A DNA stretch of 64,000 nt, from the NCBI GenBank assembly GCA_002869015.1, contig PKTT01000006.1, positions 1 through 64,000 on the forward strand, given 5' to 3'. The translations under genes were made by a program, and so were the position numbers. The stretch is from Deltaproteobacteria bacterium (GTDB taxonomy: Bacteria; Desulfobacterota; Deferrisomatia; Deferrisomatales; BM512). Shown in pieces: positions 33,978-43,391 of the stretch (the first letter of the stretch is position 1; each line of letters begins with the position of its first letter). Below the pieces are notes generated by a model, which did not search any database, was not told the DNA's origin, and saw nothing but the letters and a program-made list of their open reading frames with translations.

Positions 33978-34958
33978 ATGACGGAAAAACTTGAATTCTC
34001 CGACCCCCAAAATTTTCAGACGCTGGCGGGCAAGAGAAACGACAATATCAACGAGCTTACGCGTGTACTAAGGGGCGTTGAGATAAACAGCCGCGGGACG
34101 GTGCTCTCCATAAGCGGCGAAAAAGAGGAGGTTGAGCTTGCAAAGGGAGTGCTAATACAGCTCTACTCCCTTATATCCGAGGGCTACCCCCTCTACCGGA
34201 CCGATATAGACCACGCCGTGCGTATCCTCAAAGCCAACTCGCGGGCAAAGCTAAAAGACATATTCCTGGACGCAGTCTACGTCACCGCCGGCAGAAGAGT
34301 CATCAGCCCCAAATCTTCGGCGCAAAAGGCATACATAGAGGCGATTCGAAACTACGACTGCGTCTTCGGCATCGGCCCCGCTGGTACGGGCAAGACATTT
34401 CTAGCGATGGCGATGGCGGTCGCGGCGCTGGTAAAAAAAGAGGTCAAGAGGATAATCCTCGCGCGCCCCGCCGTAGAGGCCGGAGAAAAGCTCGGTTTTT
34501 TACCCGGAGACCTCTCTGAGAAGGTCAACCCATACCTCCGCCCCCTCTATGACGCCCTGCACACTATGATGCCCTTTGAAAAGGCGGCGAAGCTAATCGA
34601 ATCCGGTACCATTGAGGTTGCACCCCTCGCCTTTATGCGCGGGCGCACCCTTGACGACTCCTTTGTAATACTGGACGAGGCGCAGAACACTACCCGCGAC
34701 CAGATGAAGATGTTTCTGACCCGCCTCGGCTTCGACTCGAAAGCTGTCATCACCGGGGACATAACTCAAATCGACCTTCCCGGCGGGCAACGCTCAGGCC
34801 TCGTCGACGCCCGCGACGTTTTAAAAGATATCAAGACAATTAAGTTCTGCTCATTCACGCGCCATGATGTAGTGAGGCATCCGCTGGTGCAGGAGATCAT
34901 CGACGCCTATGAGCGCCGCGACCCTGCCTCGAAGAAGGCTGCGGAGAAGCCGGGATGA
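33978..34958 (+). CDS. PhoH-family ATPase
   Basis: The protein has 326 residues. An N-terminal KH-like segment (NINELTRVLRGVEINSRGTV) precedes the ATPase domain. Walker A is GIGPAGTGKTFLA, and the Walker B-like VILDEAQNTTRDQMKMFLTR and sensor region VITGDITQIDLPGGQRSGL are all present. PhoH-like proteins are RNA helicase-type ATPases linked to ribosome and stress biology. Most copies are followed by YbeY, but here PBP1A follows, overlapping the stop (ATGA). I chose the ATG at 33978 because family members begin about here. Confidence 0.93.
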   Translation: MTEKLEFSDPQNFQTLAGKRNDNINELTRVLRGVEINSRGTVLSISGEKEEVELAKGVLIQLYSLISEGYPLYRTDIDHAVRILKANSRAKLKDIFLDAVYVTAGRRVISPKSSAQKAYIEAIRNYDCVFGIGPAGTGKTFLAMAMAVAALVKKEVKRIILARPAVEAGEKLGFLPGDLSEKVNPYLRPLYDALHTMMPFEKAAKLIESGTIEVAPLAFMRGRTLDDSFVILDEAQNTTRDQMKMFLTRLGFDSKAVITGDITQIDLPGGQRSGLVDARDVLKDIKTIKFCSFTRHDVVRHPLVQEIIDAYERRDPASKKAAEKPG

Positions 34959-36967
34959 AGGCAATCTTCGCCATCTTCGGGCTTATAATGGCCCTGATAA
35001 TAGGAGCTATGGCCGGGGGCGTCACAGTGCTCTCCAGAGGCCTCCCGGAGGTGATGGCGCTCGAGGACTTCAGGCCGCCAAGCTCCACGGCTATTTACGC
35101 CGCCGACTCGACCCTCCTCACCGAATTCGCGGTAGAGCGGCGCACCCCTGTGCCCATCGGCAAGATGCCCCAAAATCTGATAAACGCCGTCGTATCGATT
35201 GAGGACCACCGCTACTTCGAGCACATCGGCATCAACGTCATGCGCATCGCAAAGGCGCTTGCCGTAGACATCCTCTCCGGTGAGGCCAAAGAGGGTGGCT
35301 CAACGATAACCCAGCAGCTTGCAAAGGTCCTCTTCCTTACGCCAAAAAAGACGATCAAAAGAAAGGTAAGAGAGGCGCTTCTCGCCTTCGAGATTGAGAA
35401 GCTCTATACGAAGGAGGAGATTCTCGCCCTCTACCTCAACCAGATACCCTTCGGCAACGGCACCTACGGAGTAGCGGCTGCATCGCTGGGGTACTTCGGC
35501 AAAGAGGTGAGCGAGCTCAATCTGGCCGAATGCGCCCTCCTCGCAGCGCTCCCCAAAGCCCCCTCACGCTATAACCCCTTCAGAAATCCAGACCTCGCTA
35601 AGGATAGGAGAGACCTCGTCATTAGGAGGATGCTCGCGCTTGGATGGGTCACCGAGGAGGCGGCGAAGGAGGCTTATTCCATCCCAATACCGGTCAAGGG
35701 TGAGGAGAAAGCGCCGCAGCTCGCCCCATACTTTGTAGAAGAGGTGAGAAAGGAGTTGGTGGAGGTCTTCGGTTGGGAGACGGTCTACCGTGGAGGGTTG
35801 AAGGTCTATACAACCCTGGACCCGACCCTTCAGAGCACCGCCGAAAGTGCGCTCCTAAAGCAGGTCGAAAGGGTTGAAGGCCGCCACAACTTCAAGGTAA
35901 AGCCGGACCCGGTACAGGGCGCGCTGATAGCGCTGGACCCCCGCACCGGGGCGGTCCTCGCCCACATCGGCGGCACCGATTGGAGGGAGAGCCAATTCGA
36001 CCGGGCCACTCAGGCCCACAGGCAGATGGGCTCTACCTTCAAGCCATTCATCTACGGCGCGGCAATCGAGGCTGGGATGACCCAGGCATCCACCCTCCTC
36101 GACGCCCCGGTCTCCTACCCCGGCGCATCACCCAGGGAGCCCTGGAAACCACAAAACTACGAACGTGACTTTGAGGGTATGATAACCCTTCGGAAGGCGC
36201 TGGCCCACTCCCGCAACATCCCTGCCATAAAGCTCCTTAATGAGGTCGGGCTGCCGAAGGTGGAGGCCTTCGTCCGCCGCCTTGGGTTGGAAAACGCAAT
36301 GGGAGAGGGCCTGGCGACTGCGCTCGGGGTTGGAGGGGCGACCCTTGAGTCGCTCACCGCAGCGTACGCGACTTTTCCCGCCGGGGGGATGCGCCCGACG
36401 CCATACCGTATCCGCGCAGTTTTCGGCCCCGAGGGCAAGAATCTCTGGGAAGCTCCGCAAGGGCCGATGCGAGTCATGGAGCCTAAGGACGCCTTCATAC
36501 TGGCTGACATGCTCCGCGCTGTAGTCGAGGAGGGAACCGGCAAACAGGCCCGCTCCCTCCCCTTCAAAGTGGCGGGCAAAACAGGCACCACAGACGACCA
36601 GCGCGATGCCTCTTTTCTTGGGTTTTCGAGCAGGCTGGCCCTTGGCGTTTGGGTGGGCAGAGATGACAACTCTACGCTGGGGCTCGGGGAGACGGGGGCG
36701 CGCGCTGCGCTGCCTCTCTGGGTGGATGTGATGTTCGCCTCGGCGCTCGACGGCACCCCGCCCCCCTGGCCTGCGCCGCCAAAGGTGGAGTTTGCCAGAA
36801 TCGACCTTATATCCGGTAAACTTGCCGGAGAGCTATGCGAGGAGAGCGCCTACGCTGCCTTTGCGCTGGCTACCGCGCCGGATGCAATCTGCGACCGCGA
36901 GCTTTTCGGCTGGTCGCGCTTTGTTTCAAGATACACCTTCGATAAAGATTATGGAGACACGTTTTGA
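34955..36967 (+). CDS. class A penicillin-binding protein 1A (glycosyltransferase/transpeptidase)
   Basis: The protein has 670 residues. A single N-terminal transmembrane helix is followed by the GT51 domain (EDHRYFEHIGINVMRI with the catalytic Glu, GGSTITQQLAKVLFL, KVREALLAFEIEKLYTKEEI). The penicillin-binding domain has SxxK (GSTFKPF), SxN (HSRNIP) and KTG (VAGKTGTTDD). It polymerises and cross-links peptidoglycan from lipid II in the periplasm. It shares a 4-base overlap with phoH, and its own stop overlaps the pabB start. All motifs are intact. Confidence 0.95.
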   Translation: MKAIFAIFGLIMALIIGAMAGGVTVLSRGLPEVMALEDFRPPSSTAIYAADSTLLTEFAVERRTPVPIGKMPQNLINAVVSIEDHRYFEHIGINVMRIAKALAVDILSGEAKEGGSTITQQLAKVLFLTPKKTIKRKVREALLAFEIEKLYTKEEILALYLNQIPFGNGTYGVAAASLGYFGKEVSELNLAECALLAALPKAPSRYNPFRNPDLAKDRRDLVIRRMLALGWVTEEAAKEAYSIPIPVKGEEKAPQLAPYFVEEVRKELVEVFGWETVYRGGLKVYTTLDPTLQSTAESALLKQVERVEGRHNFKVKPDPVQGALIALDPRTGAVLAHIGGTDWRESQFDRATQAHRQMGSTFKPFIYGAAIEAGMTQASTLLDAPVSYPGASPREPWKPQNYERDFEGMITLRKALAHSRNIPAIKLLNEVGLPKVEAFVRRLGLENAMGEGLATALGVGGATLESLTAAYATFPAGGMRPTPYRIRAVFGPEGKNLWEAPQGPMRVMEPKDAFILADMLRAVVEEGTGKQARSLPFKVAGKTGTTDDQRDASFLGFSSRLALGVWVGRDDNSTLGLGETGARAALPLWVDVMFASALDGTPPPWPAPPKVEFARIDLISGKLAGELCEESAYAAFALATAPDAICDRELFGWSRFVSRYTFDKDYGDTF

Positions 36968-38355
36968 CCATACATAAATTGCCGGGCGGCTGGAGTCCAG
37001 CAGGTGCATTCCGCCACGCGGCAAAGCAGCCATACCCCTTCTTCCTTGATGGCGCGGGCGGCCCGGAAAAATACACAAACCACTCTTTCATAGGGTCGGA
37101 CCCCTTCCTCGTGGTGCACGCCAAGGGCTATGAGTGCCGCATCGATTACCCCCGCGAAGGCAGACGCGAAGAGAAGCATATACACCCCTTTGACCTTATG
37201 AAGGAGCTCTTCACAAAGTATTGCGTAGAGGAGCGCGGTGCATTCCCAATGGCCTGCGGCGGAGCCGTGGGGTATCTGGCGTATGACCTCTTCCCCTTAA
37301 TTGAAAACGTCGAGCAACACGCCGTAGACGACATAAATATGCCCGACCTCTTCTTCACCTTCCACGATGTCGTTGTCGCCTTTGACAACCGCACCGGCGA
37401 GGCGTCGCTGGCGGTAAAGGAGGGCGCCCCGAAGGAGGTGGTAGACCACTGGTTGGCCCCGCCACCCCCGGAGAGAGCGCCAACCTTCGAGCCGCTCGAC
37501 ATAAAGGTGGAGGATCTTATCGCCAACGAGACACCCGAGGAGTACAGGGACGCGGTGGAGCGCGCGCGTGAGTACATCGCAAAGGGCGACGTCTATCAGG
37601 TCAACCTCTCTCGACGTTTTACCATCAAGGGCTACGAGCTTGACCCAATAGAGCTATACCTTAAGTTCAGGGAAGCAAGCCCCGCCCCCTTCGGAGCGTG
37701 CCTCTTCCCGGACAACTTCGCGGTGCTCTCCAACTCCCCCGAGCGATATCTCCTGATCGACGGAGATTATATCGAGACGCGGCCGATCAAGGGCACCCGC
37801 CCACGCGGTAGGGACCCTGAGGAGGACGCCCTCCTTGCCAAGGAGCTAAAGGATAGCGTCAAGGACAGCGCCGAACACATAATGATCGTCGACCTTGAAA
37901 GAAACGACTTGGGAAGAGTCTCAAGTTACAACTCCGTCCACGTGCCGGACCTTGCGGTGCTTGAATCCTACGCCAACGTCCACCACATAGTCTCCACCGT
38001 TGCAGGGAGGATTCACCCCTCGCGTGATTTGGTCGACTGCATCAGGAACTCCTTCCCCGGCGGCTCGATAACCGGCGCGCCCAAGGTGCGGGCGCTCTCG
38101 ATAATAGACGAGCTTGAGCCGACGGCGAGGGGCGCCTACTGCGGCTCAATAGGCTACATAGATTTCTCCGGCAGGGTAGACCTCAACATCGCCATACGCA
38201 CGGCGATAATGAAGGGCGACACCATCCACTTTCAGGTGGGCGGCGGCATCGTCATCGACTCCGACCCCGAGGAGGAGTTTGAGGAGACTATCACCAAGGC
38301 GCAATCCTTCATTAAAGCGGTAACCGGCAAGGGCCGCGTATGGGGCGAGCAGTGA
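36964..38355 (+). CDS. pabB: aminodeoxychorismate synthase component I
   Basis: Chorismate-binding enzyme of 463 residues. Motifs: RPIKGTRPRGRDPEED, SAEHIMIVDLERNDLGRV, SFPGGSITGAPKVRALSII and GAYCGSIGYIDFSG, which fit PabB better than TrpE. It converts chorismate with ammonia to 4-amino-4-deoxychorismate for folate. The glutamine amidotransferase PabA is not in this window. The start is TTG at 36964, with its TTGA overlapping the PBP1A stop. The aminodeoxychorismate lyase gene follows directly, which supports PabB over anthranilate synthase. Confidence 0.9.
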   Translation: MTIHKLPGGWSPAGAFRHAAKQPYPFFLDGAGGPEKYTNHSFIGSDPFLVVHAKGYECRIDYPREGRREEKHIHPFDLMKELFTKYCVEERGAFPMACGGAVGYLAYDLFPLIENVEQHAVDDINMPDLFFTFHDVVVAFDNRTGEASLAVKEGAPKEVVDHWLAPPPPERAPTFEPLDIKVEDLIANETPEEYRDAVERAREYIAKGDVYQVNLSRRFTIKGYELDPIELYLKFREASPAPFGACLFPDNFAVLSNSPERYLLIDGDYIETRPIKGTRPRGRDPEEDALLAKELKDSVKDSAEHIMIVDLERNDLGRVSSYNSVHVPDLAVLESYANVHHIVSTVAGRIHPSRDLVDCIRNSFPGGSITGAPKVRALSIIDELEPTARGAYCGSIGYIDFSGRVDLNIAIRTAIMKGDTIHFQVGGGIVIDSDPEEEFEETITKAQSFIKAVTGKGRVWGEQ

Positions 38356-39230
38356 AGGTTGCCTTAAACGGAGAGGTCCTTGACCTTGAAAATGCCTCCC
38401 TGCCGGTAACGGAGCGCGGCCTCCTTTATGGCGACGGCATCTTTGAGACCCTTAGGCTCTACGGAGGGCGGGCCTTTGCAGCCGGGCGCCATCACGCGAG
38501 GATGGTCCGCTCGGCAAAGTTCCTATCCCTCCCCGCGCCCCCACCGGACCTCTTCTTGCTGGCGGAGGAGGTTGCGCGGCTTAATGGTCACCAAGAGGGC
38601 GCTGTGAGGATAACACTGACGCGCAAAAGCGAGACCACGGCGCTACGCCCGGATCCAAACACCTCTGCTGCGACCACCTTGATCACCACAAGGGCGCTGC
38701 CCGAGGGCCTCCCGCATATGCAGCGTTACGGGGTCGCGGGAAGAACGCTACCCTACCCCCTCCGCGCCGAGGGGTTGACGCTTCAAAATCATAAGACGAT
38801 AAACTACCTGCCCTCTCTTATTGCCCTGCGTGATGTGCCGGAGGGCGAGGTGCCAATTCTTGAAACAACAGGAGGAAACCTTTCCGAGGCGGCCACATCT
38901 AATATATTCTGGGTTAAAGAGGGGACGCTTTACACCCCCGCGCTATCGACCGGCGCATTGCCCGGCATAGCCAGGGAGATCGTTTTGGAGCTTGCGGCAA
39001 GGGCATCGATGAAGGTTGCCGAAGTTTTGCTGCCCAAAAAAGCCCTTCTTGAAGCGGAGGAGGCTTTTTTAACAAACTCTCTCATTGAAGCAGCCCCCCT
39101 CACCTCCCTCGACGGAGCGCCGATAGGTTCGGGCGCGCCGGGAGAGGTTACCCGCTTGATTCAGGAGCTCTGGGCCAAAGAGGTTCTAAAGGATGTTGGC
39201 GGCGAGGGTTCGACGGAGCCGATGAGTTGA
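38352..39230 (+). CDS. pabC: class IV PLP aminotransferase, likely 4-amino-4-deoxychorismate lyase
   Basis: Fold-type IV PLP enzyme of 292 residues. NGEVLDLENASLPVTERGLL and YGDGIFETLRLY, the PLP lysine stretch NHKTINYLPSLIA (Lys after H) and the late ETTGGNLSEAATSNIF segment are seen. It should release pyruvate and form 4-aminobenzoate from the PabB product. Branched-chain or D-amino-acid transaminase activity is the alternative, but the partner gene points to PabC. I chose GTG at 38352: GGGG lies 6 bases upstream and it overlaps the pabB stop (GTGA); ATG at 38340 is the longer option. Confidence 0.87.
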   Translation: MKVALNGEVLDLENASLPVTERGLLYGDGIFETLRLYGGRAFAAGRHHARMVRSAKFLSLPAPPPDLFLLAEEVARLNGHQEGAVRITLTRKSETTALRPDPNTSAATTLITTRALPEGLPHMQRYGVAGRTLPYPLRAEGLTLQNHKTINYLPSLIALRDVPEGEVPILETTGGNLSEAATSNIFWVKEGTLYTPALSTGALPGIAREIVLELAARASMKVAEVLLPKKALLEAEEAFLTNSLIEAAPLTSLDGAPIGSGAPGEVTRLIQELWAKEVLKDVGGEGSTEPMS

Positions 39231-40324
39231 AGAGAGTAGCGCGGGTACGCTGTGAGGACTACTCCAATGCGGTAGAGGGGGTGGCGAAAGCCCTTGAGCT
39301 TTTGGGCGGCGCGGAGAACTTTGCGGCGAGGGGCGAAGCGCTCCTGATCAAACCGAATCTCCTGGCGGCCCATAAGCCCGAGGAGAACGTAACTACCCAT
39401 CCAGCTGTGCTGGAGGGGGCAATACGCGCCGCCCTCGACGTTGGGGCTTTAGTCACTGTGGGCGATTCGCCCGGGCTGGGGTCGCTGGAGAGGGTAGCCA
39501 AAAAAGCCGGCCTAAGCGAAATATGCGCGAAGTACAACGTAGAGCTGGTAGAGTTGGGGGCTTCCGGGGTCGGGAGCTTTTCAGGGGTAAGATACAAGGG
39601 GCTTGAGTTGGCTGAGGCGGCGGTGAGCGAAAATCGCGTATGGAACCTCCCGAAGTTCAAGACCCACACAATGATGGGGCTCACCCTAGGCGTAAAGAAC
39701 CTCTATGGGTGCCTGCCGGGAAAGAGAAAAGCGCTCTATCACTTCAGGGCGGGGCAGAGCCCAGAGAGCTTCGCGGAGCTGCTTCTGGATATCCACAACC
39801 TTGTCGCTCCGGTGCTTACCATCCTGGACGGGGTAAGGGCTATGGATGGGGCGGGGCCATCTCGAGGCGACGAGGTCAAGCGGGAGTTAATTCTAGCTTC
39901 CGCGGATACCTACGCCCTCGACTATGAGGCGACCCGGTTAGCCGGCTTCACCCCGGAGGGAGTCCCGACTATAAAGCTCGCGCTGGAGAGGGGCGAGGTC
40001 AGGGCGGATGATATTGAAGTCGTTGGGGATGAGGCGGAGGTTATGCTCTTTTCTCCAGCGCCGGGGAGCCCTGCGGAGTTCAAGTTCGTGCCGGGCGTAG
40101 TGAGGCCCCTTTTGAGGCGTATACTGCACCCCTTCCCGCGCTTTGACGAAAAAAAGTGCGTGGGCTGCGGAGTTTGCGTAGAGGCGTGCCCCGGAGAGGC
40201 TCTTACCCTTGAGAAGAGCGTTTTTCTGGACTCCTCCAAATGCATTAGATGTTACTGTTGTCAGGAGCTCTGCCCCCACGGGGCGGTTGACCTCCCGACG
40301 GGTTTGGCGAGGCTTAGGGGATAA
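39227..40324 (+). CDS. DUF362 protein with C-terminal 2[4Fe-4S] ferredoxin domain
   Basis: The protein has 365 residues. DUF362 (residues 1-285) has LIKPNLL, GDSPGLGSLERVAKKAG and PKFKTHTMMGLTLGVKNLYG. A C-terminal ferredoxin (about 305-350) has two full clusters: CVGCGVCVEACP and CIRCYCCQELCP. It starts with TTG overlapping the pabC stop (TTGA). The other DUF362 protein of this window has the ferredoxin inside the domain, so the two are not simple duplicates. The function is unknown. Confidence 0.87.
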   Translation: MKRVARVRCEDYSNAVEGVAKALELLGGAENFAARGEALLIKPNLLAAHKPEENVTTHPAVLEGAIRAALDVGALVTVGDSPGLGSLERVAKKAGLSEICAKYNVELVELGASGVGSFSGVRYKGLELAEAAVSENRVWNLPKFKTHTMMGLTLGVKNLYGCLPGKRKALYHFRAGQSPESFAELLLDIHNLVAPVLTILDGVRAMDGAGPSRGDEVKRELILASADTYALDYEATRLAGFTPEGVPTIKLALERGEVRADDIEVVGDEAEVMLFSPAPGSPAEFKFVPGVVRPLLRRILHPFPRFDEKKCVGCGVCVEACPGEALTLEKSVFLDSSKCIRCYCCQELCPHGAVDLPTGLARLRG

Positions 40325-40362
40325 CCCCCTGATTATTTTGTAGCTTAAGTTTGGAGCTTTAG

Positions 40363-42036
40363 ATGGGTTACTACATCGGAATTGATGTCGGCGGTACCCA
40401 CACGGACGGCGTCGCCGTCGACGTCTCCACCGGGCGCGTAGCAGCCAAGGTCAAAGTGGAAACATCGCTGGACCTCTATGCGTGCTCTATGGCTGCGTTG
40501 GAGGGGATTCTCGACAAGATCCCCACCGACGAGGTCAAGCGGGTGCTCTTCTCCACAACGCTGGTTACCAACGCCGTTGCGACCGGCACCCTGGAGCCTC
40601 CGGGGCTCATTCTCATGGCGGGGCCGGGGATGAACCCCTCCTTCCTTACTGATACCCCCGATTGCCACCTTATAAGCGGCGCCATGGACCACCGGGGGCG
40701 GGAGATTGTCCCCGTTGACAAGGGCGAGATATCCCGCATCGTGGATAACTTCCTCCTCAAGGGGATCGCCGTTGTCGCAGTGGCGGGAAAGTTCTCCGGG
40801 CGAAACCCCTCCCACGAGCTCGCGGTCAAGGAGATAGCAGGCGACCGCTTTGACTATCTCTCGCTATCACACAACTTGAGCGGCGCGCTCAATTTCCCCA
40901 GAAGAGCGATCACCGCCTACCTATCAGCTGCGCTCTGGCGGCGACACTCAAACTTCATCTCAGCCATAACCCGCGCCGTACGCGGCCATGGTGTTGAGGC
41001 GCCCCTCTATCTTCTGCAAGCCGATGGCGGCGCGGCCCTCGCGGAGTCGCTTGAAAACGGCGCAGAGACCGCCCTCTCAGGCCCCGCAGCCTCCATCATG
41101 GGCGCAGACGCAATGCGCTCCTTCGAGGGAGAGCTCCTTACGTTGGATATAGGAGGCACAACTACCGATATCGCCATGCTGATAAACGGCGTGCCCCTTC
41201 TGGAGCAGCAAGGGGCAACAATTAGCGGCTACAAGACTCAGATTCGCTCCCTCTATAACCGCTCAATACCCGTTGGCGGCGACAGTGAAGTCAGCGTCAA
41301 CGCAGGTGAGCTCTCGGTCGGCCCAAAGCGGCGCGGCAAGGCAGCGGCGCTTGGCGGCCCTGCCCCTACCCCGACGGACGCGCTTATCATATTGGGCCGC
41401 TACGACAAGGGCGATGTAAATCTCTCAAGGGAGGCTTTCGAGCCTATTTCCAGGGAGCTTTCGCTGACCATCGAGGAGGTCTCCGAGCGCGTCCTCTTAA
41501 AGCTGGCGGAGGCTATCGCGAGGGAGGCCGACAACTTCGTTAACGAGGTCAACTCCCGCCCCGTATATACGATTCGGGAGCTCCTCCACGGGCACAAGGT
41601 AGCGCCCACCCACGCGCTCCTTGTAGGCGGCCCGGCGCGCCTCTTCGTTCCCTATGTTGAGGAGGCGCTCGGCATCCCCGTCGAGGTGCCACGCCATTCA
41701 GACGTTGCCAATGCCATAGGCGCTGCGGTCTCCAGGGTGAGCCTTGAGGTCAACGCCACCGCGGACACCTCCAAGGGTGACCTCTCAATCCCCGAAGCGG
41801 GAGTCTACCGAAAGGTCAAGAGCAGCTACTCTATGGGCAACCTCCAGAAGGAGACTCTGAAGGAGCTGGAAACCCTGGCGAGGGCCCACGGCGTCACCAT
41901 GAAGGGGTACCAGCCCGAGGTAGTAGAATCGGAGTCATTCAACATAATAGAGGGCTATGCGCGCACCGGCAGCTTTCATAGAATAAGGGCGCAGGTCAGG
42001 CCCTCGATACTTTGCAAGATCAAGGAGAGCGGATGA
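40363..42036 (+). CDS. hydantoinase/oxoprolinase-family (HyuA-like) ATPase
   Basis: The protein has 557 residues. An actin-fold ATPase core is visible: YYIGIDVGGTHTDGVAVDVS (phosphate 1), LLTLDIGGTTTDIAML (phosphate 2) and HALLVGGPARLFVPYVEEAL. It resembles the HyuA half of hydantoinase, 5-oxoprolinase and acetone/acetophenone carboxylase. The HyuB subunit is absent nearby, and the following gene is a histone-deacetylase-like protein, so the classic hydantoinase reaction is unlikely. GGAG precedes the ATG by 7 bases. It probably hydrolyses ATP to activate a lactam, ketone or an iron-sulfur partner. Confidence 0.85.
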   Translation: MGYYIGIDVGGTHTDGVAVDVSTGRVAAKVKVETSLDLYACSMAALEGILDKIPTDEVKRVLFSTTLVTNAVATGTLEPPGLILMAGPGMNPSFLTDTPDCHLISGAMDHRGREIVPVDKGEISRIVDNFLLKGIAVVAVAGKFSGRNPSHELAVKEIAGDRFDYLSLSHNLSGALNFPRRAITAYLSAALWRRHSNFISAITRAVRGHGVEAPLYLLQADGGAALAESLENGAETALSGPAASIMGADAMRSFEGELLTLDIGGTTTDIAMLINGVPLLEQQGATISGYKTQIRSLYNRSIPVGGDSEVSVNAGELSVGPKRRGKAAALGGPAPTPTDALIILGRYDKGDVNLSREAFEPISRELSLTIEEVSERVLLKLAEAIAREADNFVNEVNSRPVYTIRELLHGHKVAPTHALLVGGPARLFVPYVEEALGIPVEVPRHSDVANAIGAAVSRVSLEVNATADTSKGDLSIPEAGVYRKVKSSYSMGNLQKETLKELETLARAHGVTMKGYQPEVVESESFNIIEGYARTGSFHRIRAQVRPSILCKIKESG

Positions 42037-43391
42037 TGAAGTTTCCTAAAGCCGGAGTAAAGACGGGGGTCGTCTTCTTCCCCGCCTTCGACTGGGCGAT
42101 CTCCGCTAACCACCCGGAACGGGAGGAACGCCTCCTTTACACGCGAGACCAGATATTCGAGGAGGGCCTCTTCGATGTTGAGGGCATAACCGAGTACCCG
42201 CCCTCACTTGCCACTGTCGAGGATGTAGAGCGTGTGCACCTTTGCCTCCCCTCACCCGAAAAGGTGGTCACCTCATCCCATTACATCTCCGCAGGCGGTG
42301 CGATAGCTGTGGGCGAGGCGGTAATGAAGGGTGAGGTTGAGCGCGGCTTCGCCCTCGTCAGGCCTCCGGGGCACCACGCCACCCGCGTAGTCAGGGGACT
42401 TAGGGGATTTTGCGTAATCAATATCGAAGCGGTGATGCTCGAACACCTGAGAAAGCAGTATGGGCCGCTTCGCGTAGCAATCATTGACACTGACTGCCAC
42501 CACGGAGACGGCACCCAGGAGGTCTACTGGAACGACCCGAACACCCTCTTCATCTCCCTACATCAGGATGGGCGGACCCTCTACCCCGGCACCGGCTTCC
42601 CAAGCGAGTTCGGCGGCCCCGGTGGATATGGCGCGACCCTCAACATCCCGATGCCTCCGGGAACCGGAGACAAGGGTTACCTCTACGTGATAGACAACTT
42701 CGTGCTGCCCGTACTGGAGGACTTCAAGCCGGACCTCATAATAAACTCCGCGGGGCAGGACAACCACTTTTCAGACCCGCTGACCAACATGTCTCTAACC
42801 GCAAAGGGTTACGCAGAGCTCACCCGCCGCCTCTCGCCGCATCTGGCGGTGCTTGAGGGAGGCTACTCCGTCCAGTCGGCGCTCCCCTACGTAAATACGG
42901 GAATTCTCCTCGCGCTTGCCGGGCTCGACACCTCCAACGTAATCGAGCCCCTCTACTCACCAGAGGTCTCGGTACAGTCAAAGAAGACCGACGAGTTCCT
43001 TAAAGAGCTCTGCGATATGATGCTCTACAGGTACGAAAGCAGGAAAAACCTATTTGAGGAGAGCTTTGGGGACAAGGAGTACCACGAGACCACTAAGAAT
43101 CTCTTCCACGATGAGGCGGGCATCTCCGAGCATCAACGGGAGAAGACCAGAATCTGCCGAGACTGCCCCGGCGTTACCCTCCTCGCCACTAGCGCCCCCG
43201 GCTACTCCGAGGATTACCTGATAACCCTCCCGCTAGGCGGTTGCCCAAAATGCCGTGAAGTGGCGGAGGAGGCTTTCCAAAAAGCCTCAACAGATGAGTT
43301 TGACACGATCCTCTTCCAGGACCGTCCAAATGATGTGACCCTGAAAAAGGGCGGCCCAAAACCCACTCAGACGAGGAGTAGATGGCTATAA
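42033..43391 (+). CDS. histone deacetylase-family protein with C-terminal CxxC/CxxC extension
   Basis: The protein has 452 residues. The arginase/deacetylase fold is shown by RPPGHHATRVVRG (active-site His), DTDCHHGDGTQEVYW (zinc-binding Asp/His region), INSAGQDNHFSDPL (second zinc Asp) and AVLEGGYS (catalytic-type Tyr). It likely removes acyl groups from small amines or protein lysines. A C-terminal extension of about 130 residues contains CRDC (375-378) and CPKC (404-407), a likely zinc ribbon. AAGGAGAG precedes the ATG at 42033, and the start overlaps the previous stop (ATGA). Confidence 0.9.
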   Translation: MMKFPKAGVKTGVVFFPAFDWAISANHPEREERLLYTRDQIFEEGLFDVEGITEYPPSLATVEDVERVHLCLPSPEKVVTSSHYISAGGAIAVGEAVMKGEVERGFALVRPPGHHATRVVRGLRGFCVINIEAVMLEHLRKQYGPLRVAIIDTDCHHGDGTQEVYWNDPNTLFISLHQDGRTLYPGTGFPSEFGGPGGYGATLNIPMPPGTGDKGYLYVIDNFVLPVLEDFKPDLIINSAGQDNHFSDPLTNMSLTAKGYAELTRRLSPHLAVLEGGYSVQSALPYVNTGILLALAGLDTSNVIEPLYSPEVSVQSKKTDEFLKELCDMMLYRYESRKNLFEESFGDKEYHETTKNLFHDEAGISEHQREKTRICRDCPGVTLLATSAPGYSEDYLITLPLGGCPKCREVAEEAFQKASTDEFDTILFQDRPNDVTLKKGGPKPTQTRSRWL

